Source of the DNA: Phycicoccus avicenniae
Lineage (GTDB): Bacteria; Actinomycetota; Actinomycetes; Actinomycetales; Dermatophilaceae
Assembly (NCBI RefSeq): GCF_018139485.1
Contig: NZ_JAGSNF010000017.1
Coordinates: 1 to 64,000 of the forward strand
Length of the DNA: 64,000 nt
Reading direction: 5' to 3'
In this document: positions 40,757 to 48,266 of the stretch, piece by piece
How the letters are laid out: every line of letters begins with the position of its first letter
Numbering within the stretch: the stretch's first letter is position 1
Translations under genes and position numbers: made by a program
The notes under the pieces: model-generated
Seen by the model: the letters and a program-made list of their open reading frames with translations, nothing else
Databases searched by the model: none
What the model was told of the DNA's origin: nothing

Positions 40757-42378
40757 GGCCGTTCTCGTCGCGGACCTTCCGGCCGGGGCTCGACCCGCGG
40801 GCGGAGTACCACCCGCCGCCGGCGCCCGTCGGGTCGCCGGTCGCGCCGGGCGAGCGGCACGTCGCGGTCGTCGGCGGTGGCATCGCCGGGCTCACGGCGG
40901 CGCTCGCCCTCGCCGAGCGCGGGGTGCGGGTCACGGTGCTCGAGCGCGAGGGGCGGCTCGGTGGACGGGTGCGGTCCTGGCCGGTCGACCTGGCGGACGG
41001 GTCGTCGAGCCACATGAGCCGCGGCTTCCACGCCTTCTTCCGGCAGTACTACAACCTGCGGACCGTGCTGCGGCGGACCGACCCGACGCTGGAACGGCTG
41101 CGGCCCCTCGAGGACTACCCGCTCGTGCGGGCCGGCGGCGGTCGGGACTCCTTCGCCGGGGTCCCGCGGACACCCCCGTGGAACCTCGCCGTGTTCGTCG
41201 CCCGCAGCCCCAGCTTCGACGCGGCCGGGCTCGCCGGGGTCGACGTCGACGCGGCCCTCGGGCTGCTCGACGTCCGCTTCCCCGAGACCGTCGAGGCGCT
41301 CGACGGGGTGAGCGCCGCCGAGGTGCTCGACCGGCTGCGCTTCCCCGAGCAGGCCCGGCACCTCGCGCTCGAGGTGTTCGCCCGCAGCTTCTTCGCCGAC
41401 CCGCGGGAGTTCAGCGGCGGCGAGCTGCTCGCGATGTTCCACACGTACTTCCTCGGCTCGTCCGAGGGCCTGCTCTTCGACGTCCCCCGCGACGACTACG
41501 ACACGACGCTGTGGGCGCCCCTCGGCCGGTACCTCGCCGGGCTCGGGGTCGACGTCGTCACCGGCCGGGAGGTCGGGTCGGTCGAGCCGTCGGGCGACGG
41601 GACCGGCGACGGTTTCGTCGTGCGGCACTCCACGGCCGGTGGTGGTGACGATGCCGGGCTCGTCGTCGACGGGGTCGTCCTCGCCCTCGACCCGGTCGGG
41701 CTGCGCGGGGTCGTCGGGCGCTCCCCCGGGCTCGGCGGCGACGACGCCGCGGGCGACGCGTGGCGGGCGTCGGTCGCCGGGGTGCGCTCGGCGCCGCGGT
41801 TCGCCGTGTGGCGGCTGTGGCTGGACGGCCGGGTCCGGCCGGACCGGGCCCCGTTCCTCGGGACGAGCGGGTACGGCCCACTCGACAACGTCTCGGTCAT
41901 GGAGCGGTTCGAGGACCACGCCACGGCGTGGTCCGGCGAGCACGACGGCTCGGTCGTCGAGCTGCACGCCTACGCCGTCCCGGACGACGCCGACGAGGAG
42001 TCGCTGCGGGCGTCGATGCTCGCCGCGCTCCACGAGGTCTACCCGGAGACCGCGGCGCTCGGCGTCGTCCACGACGAGTGGCTGCTCGAGGCGGACTGCG
42101 TCCTCGTCGGGCTCGAGCCGCACCGCTCGCGTCCGGGGGTGACGACCCCCGACCCGTGGGTCGTCCTCGCCGGCGACGCGGTCCGGACCGACCTGCCGGT
42201 GGCGCTCATGGAGCGGGCGGCGACGACCGGCTGGACCGCCGCCGACGCGTTGCTCACGTCGTGGGGGCTGCCCGGGCACGGGGTGTGGTCGGTGCCGACG
42301 TCCTCCCGGATGGGCCGCGCACCGGCCCTCGCCCGTCGCGGCGTCCGCGCCCTCCGCTCGGCGACCGCCCGCCGCTGA
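40753..42378 (+). CDS. crtU: Beta-carotene desaturase/methylase, isorenieratene synthase
   Basis: 541 residues. FAD motif HVAVVGGGIAGLTAALALAERGVRVTVLERE begins at about 36. The CrtU hallmarks are SHMSRGFHAFFRQYYNLR, ARSFFADPREFSGGELLAMFHTYFLGSSEGLLFDVP and AGDAVRTDLPVALMERAATTGW. CrtU turns beta rings into aromatic chi rings by desaturation and methyl migration, giving isorenieratene. GTGA overlap with crtT; last gene of the operon. A palindrome CCAGGAA/TTCCTGG follows. Confidence 0.93.
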   Translation: MRPFSSRTFRPGLDPRAEYHPPPAPVGSPVAPGERHVAVVGGGIAGLTAALALAERGVRVTVLEREGRLGGRVRSWPVDLADGSSSHMSRGFHAFFRQYYNLRTVLRRTDPTLERLRPLEDYPLVRAGGGRDSFAGVPRTPPWNLAVFVARSPSFDAAGLAGVDVDAALGLLDVRFPETVEALDGVSAAEVLDRLRFPEQARHLALEVFARSFFADPREFSGGELLAMFHTYFLGSSEGLLFDVPRDDYDTTLWAPLGRYLAGLGVDVVTGREVGSVEPSGDGTGDGFVVRHSTAGGGDDAGLVVDGVVLALDPVGLRGVVGRSPGLGGDDAAGDAWRASVAGVRSAPRFAVWRLWLDGRVRPDRAPFLGTSGYGPLDNVSVMERFEDHATAWSGEHDGSVVELHAYAVPDDADEESLRASMLAALHEVYPETAALGVVHDEWLLEADCVLVGLEPHRSRPGVTTPDPWVVLAGDAVRTDLPVALMERAATTGWTAADALLTSWGLPGHGVWSVPTSSRMGRAPALARRGVRALRSATARR

Positions 42379-42416
42379 CCACCAACTCCGCGGCCCGGGC
42401 CCACCCCCTTGCGCCA

Positions 42417-42433
42417 CCAGGAACCGTTCCTGG
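42417..42433. terminator. Candidate terminator hairpin after crtU
   Basis: CCAGGAA and TTCCTGG with a 3-nt loop lie 39 bp after the crtU stop. The stem is short and no U-tract follows. Confidence 0.45.
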
Positions 42434-42462
42434 GGTGGGAACCCGGGTGGTGGACGCTCCTG

Positions 42463-42500
42463 GGGAGGATCGACCCCGCTGCAGCGGGGTGGATCCTCCC
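42463..42500. repeat. Palindromic interspersed repeat, copy 1
   Basis: A near-perfect 38-bp palindrome, GGGAGGATC-G-ACCCCGCTGC then complement, with one G/G mismatch per arm. Close copies are at 43,889-43,927 (diverged) and 43,999-44,038. REP-like, or a terminator shared by the flanking genes. Confidence 0.75.
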
Positions 42501-42511
42501 TCAGGGCATCC

Positions 42512-43036
42512 CTACCCGTCGGCGGCGTCGATGAGGCGCCGGACGACGGCGTCGATCCGGGGCCGGTCCGGCACCGGCAGACCGGTGACGGCCGAGAGGT
42601 ACAGACCGTCGCCGGCGAGGCGGACGAGGTCCGCCGTCACCGGGTCGTCGATGGCCTCGCCGAGCAACCGGCCCCACACCTCGAACACCTCGGCGACGGC
42701 CCGCCGGGTGTCGGCGCCGACGTCCTGCCCGCCTGCTCGGACCGCGGCGAAGACGGCCCAGTAGTCACGCGCCTCGGCCTCGTCGGGTGTCGACGTCTCG
42801 AGGAAGACCCGCACCGGGTCCCCCTCCTCGGCCCGGTCCACGTTCCGCCGCGTCGACTCCCGCAGGCGCTCGGCGAGCCCGTCGACGAGCGCGCGCTTGC
42901 TCCCGAAGTGGTAGAGCAGGCCGCCCTTCGACACGCCGGCTCGACGCGCGACCGCCTCGAGGGTGGCACTGGCGACGCCGTCGTCCGAGACCTGGTCGCG
43001 GAAGGCGTCGAGGATCCGGTCCCGGGTCTGGCTCAT
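42512..43036 (-). CDS. TetR-family transcriptional regulator
   Basis: 174 residues. N-terminal HTH SQTRDRILDAFRDQVSDDGVASATLEAVARRAGVSKGGLLYHFGSKRALVDGL, then a helical ligand domain ending LVRLAGDGLYLSAVTGLPVPDRPRIDAVVRRLIDA. It is divergent from the hydrolase gene with two operator-like palindromes between, so it probably represses that gene and itself. A longer frame start at 43069 would run into the operators. Confidence 0.9.
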   Translation of the reverse strand: MSQTRDRILDAFRDQVSDDGVASATLEAVARRAGVSKGGLLYHFGSKRALVDGLAERLRESTRRNVDRAEEGDPVRVFLETSTPDEAEARDYWAVFAAVRAGGQDVGADTRRAVAEVFEVWGRLLGEAIDDPVTADLVRLAGDGLYLSAVTGLPVPDRPRIDAVVRRLIDAADG

Positions 43037-43047
43037 GCCTGGACTGT

Positions 43048-43061
43048 ACCGGCCGGACGGT
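43048..43061. promoter_or_regulatory. TetR operator-like palindrome, proximal
   Basis: ACCGGCCGGACGGT, an imperfect copy of the perfect palindrome 29 bp downstream. Both share ACCGKCCRGACGGT and lie between divergent genes. Confidence 0.6.
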
Positions 43062-43076
43062 GTATACACGAACTAT

Positions 43077-43090
43077 ACCGTCCAGACGGT
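43077..43090. promoter_or_regulatory. TetR operator-like palindrome, distal
   Basis: ACCGTCCAGACGGT is a palindrome with 6-bp arms, just upstream of the hydrolase gene. TATAC segments between the two copies may be the promoter elements that would be covered. Confidence 0.65.
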
Positions 43091-43109
43091 CAACACCGAA
43101 AGGAGCACC

Positions 43110-43856
43110 ATGACCCCCACCGACCACCGGCCCGTCGTCGTCCTCGTCCCCGGCGCCTGGATGGGCGCCTGGATCTGGGAGGACACCGTCGAGCGCCTCC
43201 ACGCGGACGGACACGCCGCCGAGACGCTCACCCTGCGCGGGCTGGGCCGCTCGGACGACGACGACACCCGCGCCTCGACCACCCTGGAGGACCACGTCCT
43301 GGACGTCGTCGCCGTCGTCGAGCGGCTGCGCCCCGCGTCGGTCGTCCTCGTCGGTCACTCCTACTCCGGAGCGGTCGTCGGCCAGGTCGCCGACCGGATG
43401 CCCGACGCCGTCGCCCACACCGTCCACGTCGGCTCGTTCCTCCCCCGCGCCGGCCGCTCGCTCCTCGACGACTGGGGCGACGACGAGGAGGCCCGCGGTC
43501 AGGAGAAGCGCCAGGTCCGCGACGACGGTGACCTGTGGGCGGCCCCGCCCGCCGAGGCGCTCGAGATGGAGACCGACCTCGATCCGTCGCAGCGGCAGTG
43601 GCTGCTCGACGGTTTCGTCCCGCACCCCGGGCGTACCGTGCTGGACCCCGCCGTCATGGTCCGCCCGGTGACCTCACGTCCGGCGACGTTCGTCGCCGAC
43701 GCCGCCGACGACTTGCCCCCCGAGCTCGCCGCCGGGCCTCCTGAAGGCTGGACCCTCGAGGTCGTCGGCGGCGGTCACTGGCCGATGCTCACCCGGCCGG
43801 AAGCCCTGGACCGCGTCCTCCGCGAGGCGGTCGGGCGCGCAGGCGCCTCGGGCTGA
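43110..43856 (+). CDS. Alpha/beta hydrolase (EstC/HNL-like)
   Basis: 248 residues: VLVPGAWMGAWIWEDTVERL with oxyanion-hole segment, LTLRGLGRSD, nucleophile elbow VGHSYSGAVVGQVADRMPD (Ser at about 84) and C-terminal VVGGGHWPMLTRPEAL (catalytic His). It resembles the small esterases of the MekB/EstC/hydroxynitrile-lyase-like group. GAAAGGAG site before the ATG. Likely controlled by the divergent TetR. Confidence 0.87.
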   Translation: MTPTDHRPVVVLVPGAWMGAWIWEDTVERLHADGHAAETLTLRGLGRSDDDDTRASTTLEDHVLDVVAVVERLRPASVVLVGHSYSGAVVGQVADRMPDAVAHTVHVGSFLPRAGRSLLDDWGDDEEARGQEKRQVRDDGDLWAAPPAEALEMETDLDPSQRQWLLDGFVPHPGRTVLDPAVMVRPVTSRPATFVADAADDLPPELAAGPPEGWTLEVVGGGHWPMLTRPEALDRVLREAVGRAGASG

Positions 43857-43888
43857 TCGACGTCCCCGTCCACGCCATCGGCCTCGCC

Positions 43889-43927
43889 GGGAGGGTTCAC
43901 CCCGATGCGGCGGGGGAGATGCTCCCC
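43889..43927. repeat. Palindromic interspersed repeat, diverged copy
   Basis: GGGAGGGTTCACCCCG ... GCGGGG ... CTCCCC resembles the complement of the copy at 43,999-44,038, with several substitutions. Confidence 0.55.
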
Positions 43928-43998
43928 CTCCGTGGATGGAACCACACGCGCCACCGACCCGCAGCGTCAGATGAACGCGCGTCGGCGACGCGCCCCCC

Positions 43999-44038
43999 GG
44001 GGAGGATCGACCACGCTGCAGCGGGGTGAATCCTCCCC
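43999..44038. repeat. Palindromic interspersed repeat, copy 2
   Basis: GGGGAGGATCGACCACGCTG and its approximate complement, 40 bp. Only a few positions differ from copy 1 at 42,463. Confidence 0.75.
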
Positions 44039-44066
44039 CGAAGATCGCGACGACCCGCGGAGGGCC

Positions 44067-45080
44067 TCAGGCGGTGCCGGCCTGCCGCAGCTCGTACCGG
44101 CGTGCGGCGTACTCGAGGTCGTCGGCCCACAGCTGGCGCTGCGAGGCGCGCATCCCCGGACGGACGAGCGACCCGAGCGCCTGCGCGACCCGGAACCCGC
44201 CGCGGTCCGACGTCGCGACGACGGCCTCGGTCATGACGGTCCGGGCCGGGTGGGTCCCCGGTGCGGTGATGCGGGTGGCGTGCGTCTCGACGACGCTGCC
44301 GACCCCTTCACCCTCGGTGATCGTCATGACGACGGTCGCGGCGTCGGGGCAGGTGAACTCCGCCCGGACCGGGACGGCGAAGGTGCGGCCGAGCCGGTAG
44401 GCGACGTCGAGGACGAGCCGGTCGTCGCTCGAGGCGACGTCGTCGACGGTGAGGTCGCTGAAGGCGTACGGGTGGAACCACGCGCCGTGCCACGGGTCGA
44501 GCCGGTTGGCGACGATGTCGTGCGGCTCGCACGTCGCGACGAGCGAGACGACGGACGCGAGCGAGACCGCAGGGTCCGGCCGCTCGGCGAGCACGGGGCG
44601 GTCGGTGGGCTCGGCGCCCTCCTCGACCGGACCGAGCTGCACCCAGGCGAGCACCCCGTCGTCGTACGCGGCGAACGTCGCCCACGGCGGGTCGGTGTCG
44701 CGGCCGAGCGGCATCCCGTGCCAGCGGCAGAGGACGGTGCCGCCGACGACGTCGCAGCCGTCGAGCCGGGCCCCGAGGTGGGGGCACGCCCCCGGCCCGG
44801 CGAGCAGCCCGCCGGACTCGTCACGCCACAGGACGACCTCGCGCCCCATGACGGTCCGCACGAGCGAGCGCCCCCGCGGGACGTCGGTGGAGGCGCCGAC
44901 GACCACCCAGCCGTGGGTCGGACGCTCCAGCGCCGACGCGAGCGCGGCCTCGATCCGGGCGGGCCTGGCGTCACGCCAGGTGCCGCACATCCGGTCCGGG
45001 GTCTGCTGCGGCATGTAGCGCAGCGGGGACCTGCGACGGACCTCCTCGCGGATGGCTCGGTCGACTCGCATGAGGCTCAC
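44067..45080 (-). CDS. Rieske [2Fe-2S] protein with DUF5914, probable carotenoid-modification enzyme
   Basis: 337 residues. Rieske ligands GACPHLG and VLCRWHG (Cys-x-His, Cys-x2-His) at about 98-119, and a probable mononuclear-iron triad in CEPHDIVANRLDPWHGAWFHPYAFS. This is the DUF5914 type found, as I recall, next to crtU in Streptomyces carotenoid clusters. It probably oxygenates a carotenoid end group, but no product is proven. TAGTTT lies 6 nt before the GTG at 45080 (leaderless); ATG at 45071 is an alternative. Confidence 0.82.
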   Translation of the reverse strand: MSLMRVDRAIREEVRRRSPLRYMPQQTPDRMCGTWRDARPARIEAALASALERPTHGWVVVGASTDVPRGRSLVRTVMGREVVLWRDESGGLLAGPGACPHLGARLDGCDVVGGTVLCRWHGMPLGRDTDPPWATFAAYDDGVLAWVQLGPVEEGAEPTDRPVLAERPDPAVSLASVVSLVATCEPHDIVANRLDPWHGAWFHPYAFSDLTVDDVASSDDRLVLDVAYRLGRTFAVPVRAEFTCPDAATVVMTITEGEGVGSVVETHATRITAPGTHPARTVMTEAVVATSDRGGFRVAQALGSLVRPGMRASQRQLWADDLEYAARRYELRQAGTA

Positions 45081-45166
45081 CCGTCCAAACTACCCGCGGG
45101 TCAGCGGCGGGGACGAGCGGTCGCGGCGTCCTTCGACACCGTCCGCGACGGGCCGGTGGACCCGGC

Positions 45167-46420
45167 TCAGCCGGCGGCGAGCTCCGCGAGGACGGCCCCC
45201 GCGACGCGGTCCCCGGAGACGAGCGCGCCCTGGATCGACGCGGTGTCCCGGTGGTCGCCGGCGACGAACACCCCGGCGTCGACCCGGGCGGGCGAGGTGA
45301 GCCGCAGCGGCGGGAGCTGGGCCGGGAGGGCGTCGTGGACGTCGTCGCGCCGGACCGCCTCCCACGGGCCGGTCGGGACGCCGAACACCTCGGCGGCCTG
45401 CCGCCGGACCTCGTCCTCGGTCGGGTCGTGCCCGTCGCCGAGCAGCGTCGTCACCTGGACGAGATGGGACCCGGCCGGCGCGTAGGACGGGACGGCGTTG
45501 CTCACGACGGCGGCGTTGACCATCGGGCCGCGCCGCCGGCCGTCGACGACGACCATCGTCGAGTCACTCGGGGCCTTGGGGGCGGAGAACCACCACGTCC
45601 GCAGCCCTCGGGTGACCGGCGCCGGGACGTCGACGAGGCCGCCGACGGCCTCCGGTCCGACGGCGACGACGACGGCGCGTGCCGTGAGTGTCGTCCCGTC
45701 GGCGCACACGACCTGCGGCTCCCGCCCGGCCCGGACCCCGAGCACGGGGGTCGACAGCCGCAGGTCCGGACCGTCGGGACGGCGCCGGGACCGGTCCGCG
45801 ATCCACTCGGGCAGCGCCTGGATGCCGCGGGCCGGCAGCCCCGGGACCCCGAGCGCGAACATCCGCACGAGGAGGCGGACGAACGCCTCCGAGGTCTCGC
45901 CGCGGTCCTCGGCGACGACCCCCGCGAGGAACGGCTCGAGCACCTCGGTCCGCAGCGCGCCGGTGACGCCGGCCGCGTCGAGCCCCTCCCGCAGCGACCG
46001 GTCCTGCCCGCGCTTCAGCCCGCGCGGCGAGGTGAGTGCCGGGGCGGCCCACCGGGCGAGCGCAGCGGCCTCGGCCGGGGCGAGGAGCCGCGAGCGCAGC
46101 GTCGCCGGCAGCCCGCGGGGGCGCCGCAGGGGGTGCGCGAGCTCGGCGAGGCCGTCGTCGCGCCGGACGAGCAGGCCGGCGCCGAACGGCCGCAGCCCGA
46201 GGTCGTCGACGTCGACGAACCGTCGCACCGCCGGGTAGGCGGGGTTGAGCACCTGGAACCCCCGGTCGAGGAGGAACCCGTCGACCTCGTCGGTCCGCTG
46301 GCGCCCTCCGACGACGTGGTCGCGCTCGACGTGGACGACCGCCCGCCCCGCCGCCGCGAGCCGGTCCGCGCAGCGCAGTCCGGCGAGGCCCGCTCCGATG
46401 ACGACGACGTCCGCATCCAC
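45167..46420 (-). CDS. NAD(P)/FAD-dependent oxidoreductase (amine-oxidase-like)
   Basis: 417 residues. N-terminal FAD motif VVVIGAGLAGLRCADRLAAAGRAVVHVERDHVVGGRQRTDEVDGFLLDRGFQVLNPAYP and C-terminal VFVAGDHRDTASIQGALVSGDRVAGAVL, as in flavin amine oxidases and carotenoid desaturases. Such proteins accompany the DUF5914 Rieske gene, so it may serve carotenoid tailoring (inference). GTG at 46420, 7 nt after TAGGGT; a GTG three codons upstream overlaps that promoter. Confidence 0.82.
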   Translation of the reverse strand: MDADVVVIGAGLAGLRCADRLAAAGRAVVHVERDHVVGGRQRTDEVDGFLLDRGFQVLNPAYPAVRRFVDVDDLGLRPFGAGLLVRRDDGLAELAHPLRRPRGLPATLRSRLLAPAEAAALARWAAPALTSPRGLKRGQDRSLREGLDAAGVTGALRTEVLEPFLAGVVAEDRGETSEAFVRLLVRMFALGVPGLPARGIQALPEWIADRSRRRPDGPDLRLSTPVLGVRAGREPQVVCADGTTLTARAVVVAVGPEAVGGLVDVPAPVTRGLRTWWFSAPKAPSDSTMVVVDGRRRGPMVNAAVVSNAVPSYAPAGSHLVQVTTLLGDGHDPTEDEVRRQAAEVFGVPTGPWEAVRRDDVHDALPAQLPPLRLTSPARVDAGVFVAGDHRDTASIQGALVSGDRVAGAVLAELAAG

Positions 46421-46427
46421 CCTGCTC

Positions 46428-46433
46428 ACCCTA
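46428..46433 (-). promoter_or_regulatory. -10 hexamer (TAGGGT) of the FAD oxidoreductase gene
   Basis: TAGGGT on the minus strand, 7 nt before the chosen GTG at 46420. Confidence 0.5.
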
Positions 46434-46472
46434 GCCGCGCGCTCCCGGTCACTGGTGCGCGACGATGGTGGC

Positions 46473-46868
46473 GTGGACTCCGACAGCGGCCTGCGGGTCA
46501 GTGCCTCCGGCGACGCCGACCCCGACACGGTGTGGGCCCGGTACACCGAGCCCGCCCGCTGGTCGACGTGGGCGCCGCAGATCCGCGAGGTCGACTACCC
46601 GCACCGCACCGTGCGGCCCGGCACCTCCGGACGGGTCGCAGGGCCGGCCGGGCTCGTCGTCGTCTTCACCGTCGACGCGGTCGACGAGGCCGCCCGGACG
46701 TGGGCGTGGTCGGTGCGCTCCGGTCCGCTCCGGCTGCGGTTCGACCACGGCGTCGAGCCCCACGGGTCGGGCAGCACGGCGTGGGCGGTCGTCCACGCCC
46801 TGCGGCCGGTGGCGCTCGCCTACTCCCCGGTGGCCCGCCTCGCGCTCGGGCGGCTCGTGCGCCCCTGA
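46473..46868 (+). CDS. SRPBCC (START-like) family protein
   Basis: 131 residues: GLRVSASGDADPDTVWARYTEPARWSTWAPQIREVDYPHRTVRPGTSGRV, then VFTVDAVDEAARTWAWSVRSGPLRLRFDHGVEPHGSGSTA, a polyketide-cyclase/START-like hot-dog cavity fold. Binds an unknown hydrophobic ligand. GTG start with GACGAT 6 nt upstream, suggesting a leaderless mRNA divergent from the FAD oxidoreductase gene. Confidence 0.8.
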   Translation: MDSDSGLRVSASGDADPDTVWARYTEPARWSTWAPQIREVDYPHRTVRPGTSGRVAGPAGLVVVFTVDAVDEAARTWAWSVRSGPLRLRFDHGVEPHGSGSTAWAVVHALRPVALAYSPVARLALGRLVRP

Positions 46869-46902
46869 CGGCCTCGATGCGACGGATCGGGGGTCCGACG
46901 CC

Positions 46903-46908
46903 TAGGGT
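46903..46908 (+). promoter_or_regulatory. -10 hexamer (TAGGGT) of the cold-shock gene, long leader
   Basis: TAGGGT is the best upstream hexamer; a start near 46915 would give about 149 nt of untranslated leader before the cold-shock ATG, as seen for thermosensing csp mRNAs. Confidence 0.45.
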
Positions 46909-47063
46909 GGGGCGCAGTTGTTGAGCAGTTCCGCATGTGACGTAGGAGCAGGACGGCCCCGCCGGGGCCCGCAGGCACTTTCTGAGCAGAGGTACGCACC
47001 ACGCATCACCAACACGGGGCGGACCGACCCGCGGCCCGCCCGGACTCAGGAAGAAGGCCTCCC

Positions 47064-47270
47064 ATGGCTACTGGCACCGTCAAGTGGTTCAACGCCGACA
47101 AGGGCTTCGGCTTCATCGCCCCCGACGACGGCAGCGCCGACGTCTTCGCCCACTTCTCGGCGATCAACTCCAGCGGCTACCGCTCGCTCGACGAGAACGA
47201 CAAGGTCGAGTTCGAGACCCAGCAGGGCCCGAAGGGTCCGCAGGCCGCGAACATCACCGTCCTGCGCTGA
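47064..47270 (+). CDS. cspA: Cold-shock protein
   Basis: 68 residues with both RNA-binding motifs: [10 protein letters not shown] (RNP1, about 14-23) and VFAHFSAI (RNP2). Full-length CSD protein, RNA chaperone. A long leader of about 150-200 nt precedes it with AGAAGG before the ATG. A hairpin follows. Confidence 0.95.
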   Translation: MATGTVKWFNADKGFGFIAPDDGSADVFAHFSAINSSGYRSLDENDKVEFETQQGPKGPQAANITVLR

Positions 47271-47298
47271 CCTCGCGGCGCCGTGGGCGCCGCACCCC

Positions 47299-47331
47299 GA
47301 ACCGCCGTCCGGGTCTCCCGGGCGGCGGTTC
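47299..47331 (+). terminator. Hairpin terminator after the cold-shock gene
   Basis: A 15-bp stem (GAACCGCCGTCCGGG and its complement with one G-U type mismatch) around a 3-nt loop begins 29 bp after the stop. Confidence 0.75.
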
Positions 47332-47376
47332 CTGCGTTCCCGGCCGGGCGGACGGCGCGTCAGCGGGCGCGGTCCG

Positions 47377-47745
47377 TCAGTGCACACCGTCCGAGACCGC
47401 CCGCGCCGCGGCGTTCGCGCGGCGGAGCAGGGGCCAGAGCATCAGGAGCAGGAGCACGTTCGGCGCGAACGCGACCCAGAAGCCCGTCTCCGGCCACCCG
47501 AGCAGCCACAGCACCACCCCGAGTGCGGCCCCGGCGCCGAACACCAGGGCGACGAGCCGCGCCGTCGGCAGCGCCGCCGCGTGCCCCGCCCGCCAGGCCG
47601 CGTCGCTCGCACCCGTCGCGGGCGTGCGGATGCCCGCGAACCCGTTCCGGTCCAGCCGGCCGTCGGCCGCCGCGGCGGTCACCCGCACGAGCAGTGCCGC
47701 AACGAGCACGTCCGAGAGGGCGACGACGAGCAGCGCGACCGTCAC
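47377..47745 (-). CDS. SdpI-family membrane protein
   Basis: 122 residues with three hydrophobic segments. RNGFAGIRTPATGASDAAWRAGHAAA is the SdpI/YhfL signature (NxxxGxRxxxT...W...H). SdpI proteins act in immunity to the Sdp toxin, but stand-alone actinobacterial copies have no known role. GTG start overlaps the stop of the F420-type gene (GTGA). Confidence 0.82.
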   Translation of the reverse strand: MTVALLVVALSDVLVAALLVRVTAAAADGRLDRNGFAGIRTPATGASDAAWRAGHAAALPTARLVALVFGAGAALGVVLWLLGWPETGFWVAFAPNVLLLLMLWPLLRRANAAARAVSDGVH

Positions 47746-48167
47746 GGGGCGTGGGCCTCCTCGTCGAGGTGGATGACGATGCCGGCCCGCGGCTTGGTAC
47801 GGATGTTGAGCCGGCGCGTGAGGGCGTTCACGGCGTCGAAGCCCCGCGCCTGCATCCCGTACTTGGCGACGATCGCGCGGCGGACGGCCACGACCGACGG
47901 GCCGTCCCGGACCACGGACGCCTCGCCGGTCGCCACCGGCGCGTCCTCGGGCACCCGGCCGCGCACGTCGCAGGGCCGCAGCTCGACCCGGGCGGTGTGC
48001 CCGAGCCGCTTCGTCTTGCCGGTCTCGTCGACCGTGATGACGACGAGCCCGTCTCCGTCGAGCGCCGGGGCCACCCAGACCGGCGTGCTCACCGGGGTCC
48101 CCGACCGCCGGAACGTCGTGAGCGAGACGTACTTCTCGTCCGCGATCGGGTGCGCCGCCGGGTCCAT
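47742..48167 (-). CDS. PPOX-class F420-dependent oxidoreductase
   Basis: 141 residues of the Rv1155-like split barrel: EKYVSLTTFRRSGTPVSTPVWVA, DETGKTKRLGHTARVELRPCDVRGRV and a C-terminal RAIVAKYGMQARGFDAVNALTRRL. Probably binds F420 and reduces small substrates. TACCGT 6 nt before the ATG (leaderless). Confidence 0.87.
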   Translation of the reverse strand: MDPAAHPIADEKYVSLTTFRRSGTPVSTPVWVAPALDGDGLVVITVDETGKTKRLGHTARVELRPCDVRGRVPEDAPVATGEASVVRDGPSVVAVRRAIVAKYGMQARGFDAVNALTRRLNIRTKPRAGIVIHLDEEAHAP

Positions 48168-48266
48168 GTCCCCACGGTACGACGGGGCGGCGCGGCGCCG
48201 GCCCCGGCGGGCGCGAAACGGCGTCGCGGGAACAGGGAGGCGGGACGTACGGTTGCGGACATCGCC

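Larger units (their letters stand above)
43857..44066. other. 210-bp intergenic region holding two palindromic repeats
   Basis: Separates the hydrolase gene from the convergent Rieske gene. It contains repeat copies at 43889-43927 and 43999-44038; no gene is seen. Confidence 0.6.

Noticed and set aside
42512-43036. TetR as regulator of the carotenoid operon
   Set aside because: Its operator-like sites are found only between tetR and the hydrolase; none was seen upstream of crtE or the Rieske gene.
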